Assembly (NCBI GenBank): GCA_905221605.1
Contig: CAJNDS010002488.1
Coordinates: forward strand, 194,900 to 258,899
Direction of reading: 5' to 3'
DNA length: 64,000 nucleotides
Source of the DNA: Symbiodinium natans
Lineage: Eukaryota; Sar; Dinophyceae; Suessiales; Symbiodiniaceae
In this document: piece after piece, positions 30,867-41,203 of the stretch
Layout of the letters: the number at the start of each line of letters is the position of its first letter
How positions within the stretch are numbered: position 1 is the first letter of the stretch
Translations under genes and position numbers: made by a program
The notes under the pieces: model-generated
What the model saw: only the letters and a program-made list of their open reading frames with translations
What the model was told of the DNA's origin: nothing
The model's database searches: none

Positions 30867-31131
30867 GATATGGGCCTTCCTCAGGCAGATTGTCCAAGAG
30901 CACAGGCTCGGAAGGGGCAAGATTCTGCGCGGTCTTGCGTGACTCCTCTCCGAGGGCACTCTCGCGCGGCGCCCCCGAGGAAACTCCGGCGGCAGCACGT
31001 GCAAGCACATCAGGGTATCCCTAAACCCTAAACCCTAAACCCGAAACCCTAACACCATCTCGTCTGTAGAACCAGGGCTTGCCGAGCTTGCGTATCGTTT
31101 TGTCTCGGTGGCAGCCGTGGGCGCTGACTTC
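30858..31131 (-). CDS. Two-exon model joined across a 33-nt telomeric intron
   Basis: Exon 31054-31131 (after CACTCCGAG) reads EVSAHGCHRDKTIRKLGKPW and FYRRDG. Exon 30858-31020 reads GYPDVLARAAAGVSSGAPRE, then SRKTAQNLAPSEPVLLDNL. Between them the minus strand is exactly GTTAGGGTTTCGGG… TTTAG, 33 nt of telomeric repeat with GT and AG at the ends; the join is phase 0-0. Unspliced, the frame would hit TAG at the intron end. The second exon runs into a family A element. No family recognised. Confidence 0.5.
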
Positions 31132-31446
31132 CTCGGAGTGTTGGAGCAGTTTAAGACGGTTTATGGGGGTGTAGAGTCCAGAGTTTAGGTTTCAGTGGAT
31201 CTTAAGGATTTAGCGCTTATGGGGTCGCAGATGCTGTATACGGCTAGTCCAACGCCACAGCTTCCGTTTGAAAAGGGTATATGGGTATTCGTCCAGGCCG
31301 CTCTAGGCAGGGTTTAGGCTCGAGCGGGCTTTGCGCGTTTAGCGACTATAACCGATAAACCCTAAACCCTAAACCCTAGACCCCAAACCCCAAACCCCAA
31401 ACCCCCAAAACCCTAAACCCTAAGCCTAAACCCTGGACCCTATAAC

Positions 31447-31498
31447 CCTGCAGGTGCTCCAGCATGCGAATGGTGACCGGCAGGCAGTTCCTGGCTCG
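31447..31498 (-). CDS. Candidate exon with an MCM-helicase-like motif
   Basis: After CGATACCAG the minus strand reads RARNCLPVTIRMLEHLQ, ending CAGG|GTTATAG. The pattern P-[VI]-T-[VI]-R-x-LE-x-[LI] is found near the end of the MCM helicase core, before the usual RL-x-EAHA helix. That helix is not on this exon. It lies 320 bp upstream, same strand, of the 30858-31131 model. The short length keeps this a hint only. Confidence 0.35.
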
Positions 31499-32117
31499 CT
31501 GGTATCGACGTTGTGGTTTAGGGCTTTAGGGGCTTTAGAGGTTTAGGATTTAGGGTTTAGGGCTTTAGAGGCTTTAGGGGTTTTCGGGTTTAGGGCTTTC
31601 GGGAGATTTGGGGTGACTACTGTTTAGGGTCTAGGATGTTGAAAGACTGTGTTTGGGGCTGTTTGGTCTAGAACAAGGACTAAATCGTGGCTCGGCGCTG
31701 ATTCCTAAACCCTTCACCAAAGGCCTTATCCCCAAACCTTTAAAACCCAAAAACCCTGAACCCTAGACCCTAGTCAATACTCCCTAACACCCTAGCCCAA
31801 AAATGCTCAACCCCAAAACCCTCAACTCTCATAAATCATCCCACATGCCTACGCCCTACAACCCTTCAGCTACACCCCCCCAAAGGCTTTGCCAGCTGGG
31901 CGTGCGATCATCGGCCCGCTTCTGGGGCCTCGGCTGCTTGGAGGGCAGAGACGGACTCAGGGCGTCTAGGGACGTTTCGTGGGTTGGGGTGTACGGTGTA
32001 CTTAGGGCTCCATGTACCTATAATGCTTTGGGGGATTTGGACCTACATGTTGCGGGTCAGAACCGACGATTTTGTCTGGGAGCCACAGGTAGGGCTTAGG
32101 GTGCCAGATGAAGGGCT

Positions 32118-32285
32118 TACTTGGAGGTTCATGGTACTTATTCACCAGTGATAACTGTGCTTTTTGTCGTATTAGTGCACTTAAGGGGCCTCTCAGTGGG
32201 CTATAAGAACAGCTATCATTGGTTCATGCATACCCCTAAACCCTAAACCCTAAACCCTAAACTCCAGCAATAATGAACCTCCAAG
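32118..32285. mobile_element. Inverted-repeat element, family A, copy 5, with telomeric insert
   Basis: TACTTGGAGGTTCATGGTAC at the left and AATGAACCTCCAAG at the right bracket the usual interior, but four CCCTAAA units (32235-32262) plus a few bases split the right arm. AAGGGCT and AAGGGTT flank it as a possible target duplication with one mismatch. Confidence 0.7.
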
Positions 32286-32479
32286 AAGGGTTTTGAAGTG
32301 CAGGCTCAGCCCTCACCCCTCGAGCCTATATCCTGAGGCTTCGGGTTTAGGGTCTAGGGTTCAGGGTTTAGGGTTACGATTTAGGGTTCCTAATCCTAGA
32401 CCACCCTGTCACCCAGCCCTAAACCTCCCCCTTCGTCTCTGGGCTGGTCCTTTAGGGTTTAGGGTTTAGGGTTTAGGGT

Positions 32480-32560
32480 TTAGGGACTCCCGGGCCGACA
32501 GGTTCGCCTGGTCTCCAGGCTGAGCGCACCCTGGGCGATCCCACCCACACACACACACTT
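32480..32560 (-). CDS. Coding-like island
   Basis: Two minus frames are open: VGGIAQGALSLETRRTCRPG ending in TAA, and, after ATCGCCCAG, CAQPGDQANLSARES. The second has the better acceptor. Frame undecided. Confidence 0.35.
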   Translation of the reverse strand, partial: KCVCVGGIAQGALSLETRRTCRPGSP

Positions 32561-32679
32561 CTTTACCTAAACCCTAAACCTTAAACCCTAAACCCTAAAC
32601 CCCAACTCCTAAATCCTGAACCCAAAACCCTAATTCCCTTTACCTGAACCCTGTACACCCCAAAACCCTAATTAGACAC

Positions 32680-32736
32680 CCTGAGCCCGCAGCTTCTCCG
32701 GGGAGCCTCCGCCCTGGGTGAACATGGCGCCGCCAC
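32680..32736 (-). CDS. Candidate 19-codon exon, Gly-rich
   Basis: After GTGCCGAG it reads GGAMFTQGGGSPEKLRAQ and ends CAGG|GTGTCT. Starts with two bases of a split codon, ends with one. A G-strand telomere array lies directly upstream on the plus strand. Confidence 0.45.
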
Positions 32737-32743
32737 CTCGGCA

Positions 32744-33035
32744 CGGTTTAGGGTTTAGGGTTTAGGGTTTAGGGTTTAGGGTTTAGGGTTTAGGGTTTAG
32801 GGTTTAGGGTTTAGGGTTTAGGGTTTAGGGTTTAGGGTTTAGGGTTTAGGGTATAGGGTTGAGGGTATAGGGTTGAGAGTTTAGGGTTTAGGGTTTAGGG
32901 TTTAAGGTTTAGGGTTTAGGGTCTAGGGTCCAGGGTTTAGAGTTTAGGGTTTGGGGTTTAGGGTTTAGGGTTTAGCGTTTAGGGTTTCGGGTTTAGGGTT
33001 TCGGGTTGAGGGTTTAGGGTTTCGGGCTTAGGGTT
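32744..33035. repeat. Large G-strand telomere-type array
   Basis: About 18 perfect TTTAGGG units, then decaying variants (TATAGGG, TTGAGGG, TTTCGGG) over nearly 300 bp. Confidence 0.95.
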
Positions 33036-33075
33036 CAGCAGCTCCGGATCGAACAGTTTCATGGTAAACTTATTT
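33034..33075 (-). CDS. Coding-like island at an array edge
   Basis: After GCAAATAAG the minus strand reads FTMKLFDPELLN and then enters telomere-type repeat. Confidence 0.3.
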
Positions 33076-33129
33076 GCGGCTATGATATAGCATAGCACCC
33101 ACCCACCCTTGAGGAAAAACGTTTTACTC

Positions 33130-33318
33130 CAATCATCTTGAAAAGAAGCCAAATTCTGAAAGCAAAGCGGCCAAATGTTGAAACTCAATTAGCCAGTGGC
33201 CTGCTTTTGGCCAAATTCCGAAAATAAACCGGCCAATTTCTGAAAATGAAGCAGCCAATTCCGAAAATGAGGCGGCCAAACTCTGAAAATAAATCGGCCA
33301 AATTCTGAAATTCAATGA
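33130..33318. repeat. Degenerate tandem repeat, unit about 27 bp
   Basis: Units on the theme GCCAAATTCTGAAAATAAAG recur about seven times. The minus-strand frame (FSELAAS-like repeats) is a by-product. Confidence 0.75.
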
Positions 33319-33539
33319 AGGTCTGAATAAATGAATAAATAAATATCATTATGAACAGAAATAAAAATAGAAATCTAAACATAACATAAATAACCGTATA
33401 ACTATAAATATTAATAAACAATAGAATAAATATATAAAAAAAGTCCATAAATAACTGGTACCCCCCCCCATATACCCACACTTTTTCCTCTCAGGTGCCA
33501 TGGTAGGGTTTAGAGGCTTAGGATTTCGAAGCCTCCTAG

Positions 33540-34475
33540 GCCAGCGAGCACGAAAGCGCTCTACTGTACCAATGTTTTAGGCCCAAAAGTGCAAAAACGC
33601 TGTACTGTCCCAAAAAACCAATCTTTTTAAGCCAGAACACGCCAAACTGCTGTGCTGTCCCAAAAAAACAAAAAACCAAAGTTTGGAGAGTACAGCACTT
33701 TCGAGGCCTGGGACTGCAAAAACGCTGTACTGTCCCAAAAAAAACCAATGTTTTTTGGCCAAAAACTGCAAAAGTGCTGTACTGTCCCAAAAAAACCAAA
33801 AAAACCAAAGTTTGGAGACCTCCAAGCCATGGAGGAGCGCAAGGTCTCCAAAATTTGGTTTTTTTGGCTTTTTTGGGACAGTACAGCATGTTTACATTTT
33901 TTGCCTTAAAAAGATTGGTTTTTTTGGGACAGCACAGCACTTTCGAGGCCTGGGACTGCAAAAACGCTGTACTGCCCCAAAAAAAACAATGTTTTTAGGC
34001 CAAAAACTGCAAAAATGCTGTACTGTCCCAAAAAAACCAAAAAAACCAAAGTTTGGAGACCTCCAGGCCCTGGAGGAGCCCAAGGTCTCCAAACTTTGGT
34101 TTTTTTGGGACAGTACAGCATTTTTGCACTTTTTGCCTTAAAAAGATTGGTTTTTTTGGGACAGTACAGCACTTTCGAGGCCTGGGACTGCAAAAACGCT
34201 GTACTGTCCCAAAAAAAACAATGTTTTTAGGCAAAAAACTGCAAAAATGCTGCACTGTCCCAAAAAAAACAAAAAACCAAAGTTTGGAGACCTCCAGGCC
34301 CTGGAGGAGCCCAATTAAGGTCTCCAAACTTTGTTTTTTTTGGTTTTTTTGGGACAGTACAGCATTTTTAAACTTTTTGCCTTAAAAAGATTGGTTTTTT
34401 TGGGACAGCACAGCATTTTTGCACTTTTTGGCTGAAAAAGCTTGTTTTTTTGGGACAGTGCAGCGTTTTCGCAAC
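33540..34475. repeat. Satellite of nested inverted repeats (hairpin array)
   Basis: GCTGTACTGTCCCAAAAAA occurs about nine times and its complement TTTTTTGGGACAGTACAGC about seven times, arranged so that opposite copies face each other. Between them lie CCAAAGTTTGGAGACCTCCA and the palindromic CTCCAGGCCCTGGAG. A higher-order unit of roughly 235-240 bp (marked by TTTCGAGGCCTGGGACTG at 33700, 33939 and 34172) repeats. Twelve open frames of 66-152 codons cover it on both strands, all read from the repeat. No telomeric units. Confidence 0.9.
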
Positions 34476-34489
34476 TAAACTCTAATGTT

Positions 34490-35690
34490 TCACGGCATGC
34501 CTGATGCTACGACAAGCATCATGTGCACACTTCCTATTAACTTTTATCGGATCCGAAAAATATTGGCAGGATTCCTATGAATTCAATAGAGGATTCCTAT
34601 GCATTTTTATAGGATTCCAATCTATCAAATTGGTTTCGGATAAAAGCTAAGAGGAAGCCTATAATGAACCTTAACAAATCAAAAAGAACGCGGTGGTAAT
34701 TCATAGGAATCATACTAAAATGAGAAGGATTCTTACTAAGATTAATATGAACTAATAGATGAAAAAATAAGATTCCTTTAACAAGAATGAATAGGAATCC
34801 TACTAAATGAATATGAGCCTAAACCAATAGGAATCCCTTTCAAACGAATGAGATCCCTATTAAAATTAATACGAATCCCATTAACATGAATAAGAACCCG
34901 AAAATGGATAGGAATCTTATTACATTAGTAGGAGAATATTTAAAAACACTATGAAACTTTGATTCCTATGACTTCAATGAAAGATTCCTACATATTTTCA
35001 TAGGATGCCAATAAAGTTTCATAGGGTTCCTAATTATTTTAATAAGGCTCCCACTAATGCACTAAGATTCCTATCAGTTTCAGGGCTCTTACTCATGTTA
35101 ATGGGATTTTTATCAATGTTTAATAGGGATCTCATTCGTTTGAAAGGGATTCCTTTTGGTTTAGGCTTATATTAATTCTAGTAGGACTCCCATTCTTTAA
35201 GGGTTCACACCTTTTTTTATAAGAGTCCCATTGGTTCCTATAAATTTTAGTAGGGGCCCTCTTCAGTTCATTAGGATCCTATCAAGTATAATTGGGTTCT
35301 CATTAACTCCACTCGGGTTCCTATTCATGTTAATATGCTTCCTATTCACTTTATATGCAGTCCGATCAATTTTAATAGGGATTTACATAGAGGATTCCTA
35401 TTTTTTGTTTAAAGGATTCCAACCAATTTTTATAGTTTGCCTAATTATTTTAATAAGGCTCCTACAAATGTAATATGATTCCTATCAATTTTAAACAGGA
35501 TTCTGTCATTTGAATAGGGTTCCCATAGAATTTAATCGAATTAAGGGTTCTCATTCATGTTAACGGGTTTCCTTTTCATTTTAATAAGATTTAAAGAATC
35601 CTATGAACCCCATTAAATTTGATCGGAACGCTATTCACATGCATAGGATTTGTATTAAATTCATGGCATGCAATCCACAATTTCGAGCAA
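34490..35690. repeat. AT-rich field of TTAATAGGAATCCTATT-like repeats, partly a long inverted repeat
   Basis: Dozens of diverged copies of AATAGGAATCCTA or its complement fill 1.2 kb. 34780-34975 and 34985-35200 are an imperfect inverted pair, for example CCTTTCAAACGAATGAGATC at 34838 against its complement at 35125. CTATGAAACTTT and AAAGTTTCATAG close the loop. An element with 25-bp arms (TTCCTATTAACTTTTATC…) occupies 34530-34659. No genes and no telomeric units. Confidence 0.8.
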
Positions 35691-35859
35691 ATTGTTCAGG
35701 TCACTTTTGCTGGAGTTTCTATGGGAGTCCCTCCCCCTTTAAAAACCACCGCGCAGGGCGGAACCTAGCATTTTTATCTGGAAACCATGCTGAAGCGTGG
35801 GCGCATGGGGGGGGGGGGGGGGGTAGCAAATAACTATATATATATATGCAAATTTATGG

Positions 35860-37740
35860 CAGAGAGGGTTTAGGGATTAGGGTTATGTAGGGTTACCATC
35901 CCAAAAAACCTTTGGGGCTTCTGGGGGGGATTTAGGATTGCTTGGGGCTTTAGGAATGTTGACTGTTCAAGGATTAAGACATTCAAACCTTTCAGGGCTG
36001 GTCACGGTTCAGGGTTCAGGGGGTTTAGGGTTTTGGGTTTAGGGTTTCGGGTTTCGGGTTTTTGGTTTAGGGCTTAGGGTGTTTAATGTTCCGGCTTAGG
36101 GTTTAGGCCCTAAGCCCTGAACCCTGAAACCCTGATACCCTACACCCCAAACCCTGATACCCTACACCCTTAACCAGCCCTGAAGCCCAAAGTCCTTAAG
36201 AAAGAGCCCAACAATTGGGTTTAACTAGGGTTGTGGGGGATGTTTCATGAGAATTTTCAGGGCTTAGGGATGAAGCCTTTTGGCCTTTGCAGGGCCTTCC
36301 CTTCAGAATCCTGCATCACAAAATAAACAAACTGCAGCAACAAAACGTAGGATGTGGAGTTCAGTACTCAGGGCTTGGTCTTCAAATTCCGCGGTCTTCG
36401 GTCAGTTTGAGGTTCACGGATGCAGCGCTCGAAGAATCCTTAAAGGCTGAGCCCTAAGCAAGTCCCATGAAAAAGAAACCCGTAGCCGCAGTTCATGACT
36501 CATGACAATGACCCTACACGCGCAACAGCCCAAAGAGTGAGTGCTGCGAGGCGGCCGAACATGATGTCTCGAGAGGGATGGCGGAGGGCGTTTGTGTTTT
36601 CACAGGGCTTTTGAGCACCAGGGGGCGGAGGTGGGCAAGCAGACAGCTTCAATCTCAGGTTTTTTGGGGCCCTAAAGCCCGAAGACGCTTAAACCTTTTG
36701 AACCCCCAAAACCCTTAAAAGCCCTAAACACCAAAACTCCTTCAACCCCTGAGCCCTGAAACAGTTCGACCCTCAAAACATGAAGCCCTGGGATGCGCCG
36801 GGTCCGGCCCCATGCCCCGAAAAAGGGAGTGTACGGGTCAACACGGCTTAGGGTTTAAGGGCACAGGGCTTTTCGCTCGATGGGGTTTAGGGTTGAGGGG
36901 CCCTCCACACAAAGCCCTTAACCTTGACACCCTCAAACTTGAACCCCGAAAATTTCTAAATTCCGAAAGCTGCAGCCCTCCTCCAGCCCCGAACCCCAAG
37001 ACCTTCGACCCCAAAGAACCTCAACCCTTCTTGGAAGCTCTTTGACTTAGTAAGTCTACTTAGTATCCCCTAGAGACCCTCTTATAACCCCAATAACCCA
37101 GTTTGCGAACCCTACTTACGAAGTCACAAGGGCTTCCAGGTCTTCGCCAAAATCCCAAACGTTGCGCGGCCCCAAACGTCCAAGACTTAAAAAGAATTTT
37201 TTTCTTGGGTTCTTACCTTAAGAACCCGGAACCTACTTTTTCGTAAGTTCTTATTACGAAGCCCCCTTATAGGATTCTTGGGTAACCTAGTCAATTTTGG
37301 GCTCTTACGGTAAGAGCGGGGGGTAGGAACCTTGGGAACCCTTAGGGAAGCTCATGGAGCCTAGGGAGTCCTGGGGGGTTTAGGGTTTAGGGTTTAGGGT
37401 TTAGGGTTTAGGGTTTAGGGTTTAGGGTTTAGGGTTTAGGGTTTAGGGTTTAGTAGGGAACGGTACATACCCCCCTGGAACCACCCTCCGTTAAGGACCC
37501 TACATCCTTTGCAGGCTCTGAGGCCCAACAAAGCCTCCTAGCCTTGTAAGTTTTCCGGGCTACTTTTGTTTTTCGAGCCGAAGGTCGAATCCCAAACCCT
37601 AAACCCCTAAGTTCACATCCCTAAAAATCCCAAATACCCCACATAAACCCTTAAACGCATAAACCCCGAAACGCCTAAACCTGAACCCTGAAGCCTGCAC
37701 CCTCAAACCTAACCTAAACCCTCAACCCCTACACCCTAAT
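35860..37740. other. Gene-poor stretch
   Basis: Decayed telomeric units, a direct G-strand/C-strand junction at 36099-36115, unique islands at 36530-36650 and 36800-36860 without decisive frames, a family L element (37030-37140), a family F element (37211-37315) and a clean telomere array (37378-37452). I see no gene. Confidence 0.5.
37211..37315. mobile_element. Inverted-repeat element, family F, copy 1
   Basis: TCTTACCTTAAGAACCC at the left pairs with GGGCTCTTACGGTAAGA at the right; the interior has ACGAAGCCCCCTTATAGGAT. Copy 2 lies at 42462-42570. Confidence 0.65.
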
Positions 37741-37742
37741 AC

Positions 37743-38873
37743 CTCCACTCCGCCGGCAGCACCAGCCCTCTTGGGAATAGCCCTGCCAGGACTGGTCGAA
37801 AGAGGCCGGCCTCTTCCGCAACTTGTTTTGGGTTTGAGGTTTTGGGGTTAAGGGGATTAAGGGTTGAAGGGTTTATGGTTTTTGGGGTCGGGGCCTTGGG
37901 GGTTTAGGGCTTAGGGTTTGGAGCTTTGGGGCTAAGATCGTCCTCTTTCGCAGCTTGAGGCCTGGTATTTAGGATGTAGGGTTTGGAGTTACAGGGCACA
38001 CCAGGCCTGTAGGGCTGAACATCCTATTCTAAGGTTTTCAGAGTTTAGGGCTCAGGCTTTTTGAGGGCTGCTTGGGTCTTACGCAGGGCTTATAGGCTTC
38101 GGGGTTTGTCTAACATAGGTGTAGACAAAGTCTACACGGCCCATAAATAGATTCTCGGGGTTTCGGCTGCAGCGATTTAGGCTCCCTAAACCCTCAACCC
38201 TAAACCCTAAACCCTGAACAATAAACCCTAAACCAGGCATCCAGGCTCCTCTGTCTCAGGAGCCCCAACCCAACTTTAGGATTTCCGGGCTCCAAGGCTT
38301 TAGGGGCTTTTGCACGGGATGAACAAGGTCTAGGGTTTAGGGCTTAGGGTTTAGGGCATCTGGTGTGCAGGGTTTATCGGAGCTCGGCGTCTTGGGCTAG
38401 TTGCGGCTTGCAGGGTCTAGGGTGTTGAGTACCTGGAGCTCTTGGAACCCTAAACCCTAAACTCGAAACCCTAAACCCTAAACCCTAAACCCTAACCCAA
38501 AACCCTGGCTTTTTGCGTTTCGTAGCTTCGGGGGTCAAGCTGGACACGCCAAGAGCGCTGCTGATCGAAGGTGCCGCCGGCGGTGGTGTAGCCTTGCTTC
38601 CCACCCCCATCAGCCCTTAGCCCTCAACCCTAGACGCCCCCAAATCCCTAAAGACCCCCAAGAAACCCTAAGAACCCGAGAAGCCCCACACCCTCAACCC
38701 CTAGCCCCAAATCCCTACAAACCCCTTAAGACACCCTACACGCCCCACACCCTAAAAACCCCTAAGAACCCTGTAAGCCCCCAAACCCTAAACACTATGA
38801 GGCTCACAGCAACGCCGCACAGCTCGCCGAGGGCCGTGCTGGCGGCCCCGTACCCTGCGTAGCCTTCCTGGGC
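37743..38873 (-). CDS. Three-exon coding model (unknown protein, partial)
   Basis: Exon 38808-38873 follows CCTCTATACAG, reads AQEGYAGYGAASTALGELCG-VA and ends GCT|GTGAGC. Exon 38504-38596 follows GTGGGAAG, reads QGYTTAGGTFDQQRSWRVQL and DPRSYETQKAR, ending AGG|GTTTTG. Exon 37743-37821 follows AAAACAAG and reads LRKRPASFDQSWQGYSQEGW and CCRRSG before GTATTAG. Both joins are phase 0-0. Introns are 211 and 682 bp and hold C-strand telomere-like DNA. The Tyr/Gly/Gln-rich character is unlike the other models. No family recognised; no start or stop seen. Confidence 0.55.
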
Positions 38874-39074
38874 CTGTATAGAGGGGTTGAGGGGTTCAGG
38901 GTTTAGGGTTGTAGGGTTCAGAGTTTTAGAGTTCTAAGGTTCAGGTTATAGGGCTTGATACTCCGAAATTCTGCAGAAGAGTTGGGTTTACGGTGTCTGG
39001 TGTAGGGCTTCTTGGCGCGAAATATCCCCCTAAAGCTTAGCTCTGAGACCCTAAAACCCTGAAACCCTAAACCA

Positions 39075-39183
39075 GGCTGCCCAGTTTCCTAGGAATTGAA
39101 ATCGCGCCCCTTTGGTCTGAAAGGGGTTTTTAAAGGAACCTCAATTCCCCAAAAAGGGAATAAGGGCACCACTGGGCATCCTA
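39075..39183. mobile_element. Inverted-repeat element, family D, copy 2
   Basis: GGCTGCCCAGT at the left pairs with ACTGGGCATCC at the right; the core CAAAAAGGGAATAAGGGCAC is typical. Confidence 0.6.
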
Positions 39184-39189
39184 GTAAAC

Positions 39190-40600
39190 CTTCAACAGTC
39201 AGTTTTAGTCTTAGGGTTTGGGGATCCCTCAGTAGGTCTAGGGTGTCGGGCTTAGTCTAAAAACATGGCCCCCTTAAGGCTTCTTTGGGCCTTCTCCGGG
39301 TTCGAGGGAGTTTAGGATTTAGATTTAGACTGGGCTTAGGGAAGGCTACGGTGGGGGTTGATAAAGGAAGACTGCAACGGTGACTCTTCGGGTTCATAGT
39401 GTTAGCCGCTAAGCCCCAGACCCTAAACCCTAAAAACCCTCAAATTCACAAAAGCCACCAAAACCTCAAAGAAACCTTAATAGCCCCAAAATACCCCAGC
39501 AAACCGTAAAGAACCCTCAAGAACCCTAACAATACAAACGACCCTTAAAGAACCCTGAAAGCATATAAAACCCCAAAACATTAAAAACAAAAAAAAACTA
39601 AAAACCATACAGCAACCAAATAAACCCCTAAACACCCGGAATAGACCCTAATAACCCCTACAAACCGTAAAGCCCTAACAACCCCTACAACCCCCAAAGC
39701 CCTGAAAAGCCCCCCAAAGACTGCAAAAACCCTACAAACACGGACCCTAAACCCCAAGCCTTAACCCCCAACAAACAGGTAAGTAAGCCCTGAACCCTAA
39801 ACCCTAACCAGGCAAGTACACCCTAAACCCTAAACCCCAAAAACCCAAAAACCCTAAAACCCTAAACCCTAAAACCCTAAAACCCTAAAACCCTAAAGCC
39901 CTAAAGCCCTAAAACCCTAAAACCCTAAATCCCTAAATCCCTAAACCCTGCAACCCCACTGTGGCCTCCTGGAAAGCGGCGGCTCTCTTCACCTCCGCAG
40001 CTCTTTTTCTTACTTGGGGCTCAGGGCTACGTTTGCATACGTATATATGTATATATTTAAATATAGTAGGTTCTAGCGTAGTCGGTTTTGATATGTAAAA
40101 TTCTACACTACTGTCTTATATATATACACATGTTACAAAGCTGCTACTGTAGCGGGGGGGGGGGGGGGGGGCGGGCTGCTCAGGCGGGTAGTATAAGCAC
40201 AGTTTATAGATAAGGACCTTAAACACCAGCCTTAAACCCTAAAAGGAGCCCTGACTTTAAGAAAGCCCCCAGATAAGGCAGGCCGTCCTTGAGGAGAAGA
40301 CAAGCGGGTCCCAAATACCTGCCCTCACAACCCTCAACTCACAACTCTCAACCCGAAACCCTGAATCCCTGAACCCCAAACCTCCCTTCAACCCTGAACC
40401 CTGAACCTTGAACCCTGAACCCTGAACCCTAAACCCTAAACCCTAAACCGTAAACCGTAAACCGTAAACCCTAAACCCTAAACCCTAAACCCTAAACCCT
40501 AAACCCTAAACCCTAAACCCTAAACCCTAAACCCTAAACCCTAAACTCAACTCTGAAGTCCTAATGCCCCCGCCCCCCAACCAAAAAAAGGCCCCCTCAA
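39190..40600. other. Gene-poor stretch rich in C-strand telomeric variants
   Basis: Includes CCCTAAAA variants (39790-39960), an AT tract (40030-40140), a G18 run at 40154-40171 and a large CCCTAAA array (40425-40545). No supported frame. Confidence 0.55.
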
Positions 40601-40612
40601 ACTTAAGGCGAC

Positions 40613-41203
40613 CTCGCGCTGCTCCTTGTGCCGGAAGCTCAGGTGCTGGCGACGTGGGGTTTTGGGCTTGAGGGCTTAGACTTCAAAATGGTGTTTAGGG
40701 TTTAGGGTTTAGGGTTTAGGGTTTAGGGTTTCGGGTTTAGGGTTTCGGGTTTAGGGTTTCGGGTTGAGACTCCATAAGGCTGTCAGCTTTCCCCCACTCA
40801 CCCCTCCCCCCCCCTCCCCCTCCCCCCCCCCTTCGCCCCCCCCCCCCCCCTTCCCCCCCCCCCCCCCCTTCGCCCCCCCCCCCCCCCCCTTCGCCCCCCC
40901 CCCCCCCCCCCTCACCCCCCCTCCCCCCCACCTCCCCACCCCCTACGTGGACTCGAGTCACCTCCCTAAAAAGAAGAACACATGGCATGTGTTCCATAAC
41001 ACTGGCTCCCCTGAAGCCCAAAGCCTTCCTTCCTTCTGAGGCAGTGGACGGTCACTAGGTCCCGCCCAAGCGGGCCAAAACACACATGCGTGACGTCTAA
41101 CCCCAAAATCTTAACCCTAAACCTAGACCCAAGCTGGCTGAGCATTCGAGAATCGGCTGTCCTTGGCTTGTGCCAAGATTAGATACTTGGTGGCCCAGCC
41201 GTC
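40613..41203 (-). CDS. Two-exon coding model (unknown protein, partial)
   Basis: Exon 41129-41203 starts right after telomeric GGGCTAG, reads DGWATKYLILAQAKDSRFSN and AQPAW, and ends TGG|GTCTAG. Exon 40613-40645 follows GTCGCCAG, reads HLSFRHKEQRE and ends GAG|GTCGCC. The join is phase 0-0. The intron (40646-41128) contains telomeric units and a 120-bp C-rich tract. A same-strand exon upstream at 41588-41663 may belong to it, but its end phase does not match. Confidence 0.5.
40800..40925. repeat. C-homopolymer tract (CCCCCTTCGCCCC units)
   Basis: Runs of 8-20 C separated by TT, TTCG or TCA. Both-strand Gly- or Pro-rich open frames are artefacts. It lies in the intron of the 40613-41203 model. 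Confidence 0.95.

Noticed and set aside
33536..34385. Twelve overlapping open frames of 66-152 codons on both strands
   Set aside because: All are translations of the hairpin satellite and repeat its period.
40737..41039. Gly-rich and Pro-rich frames
   Set aside because: They read the C-homopolymer tract.
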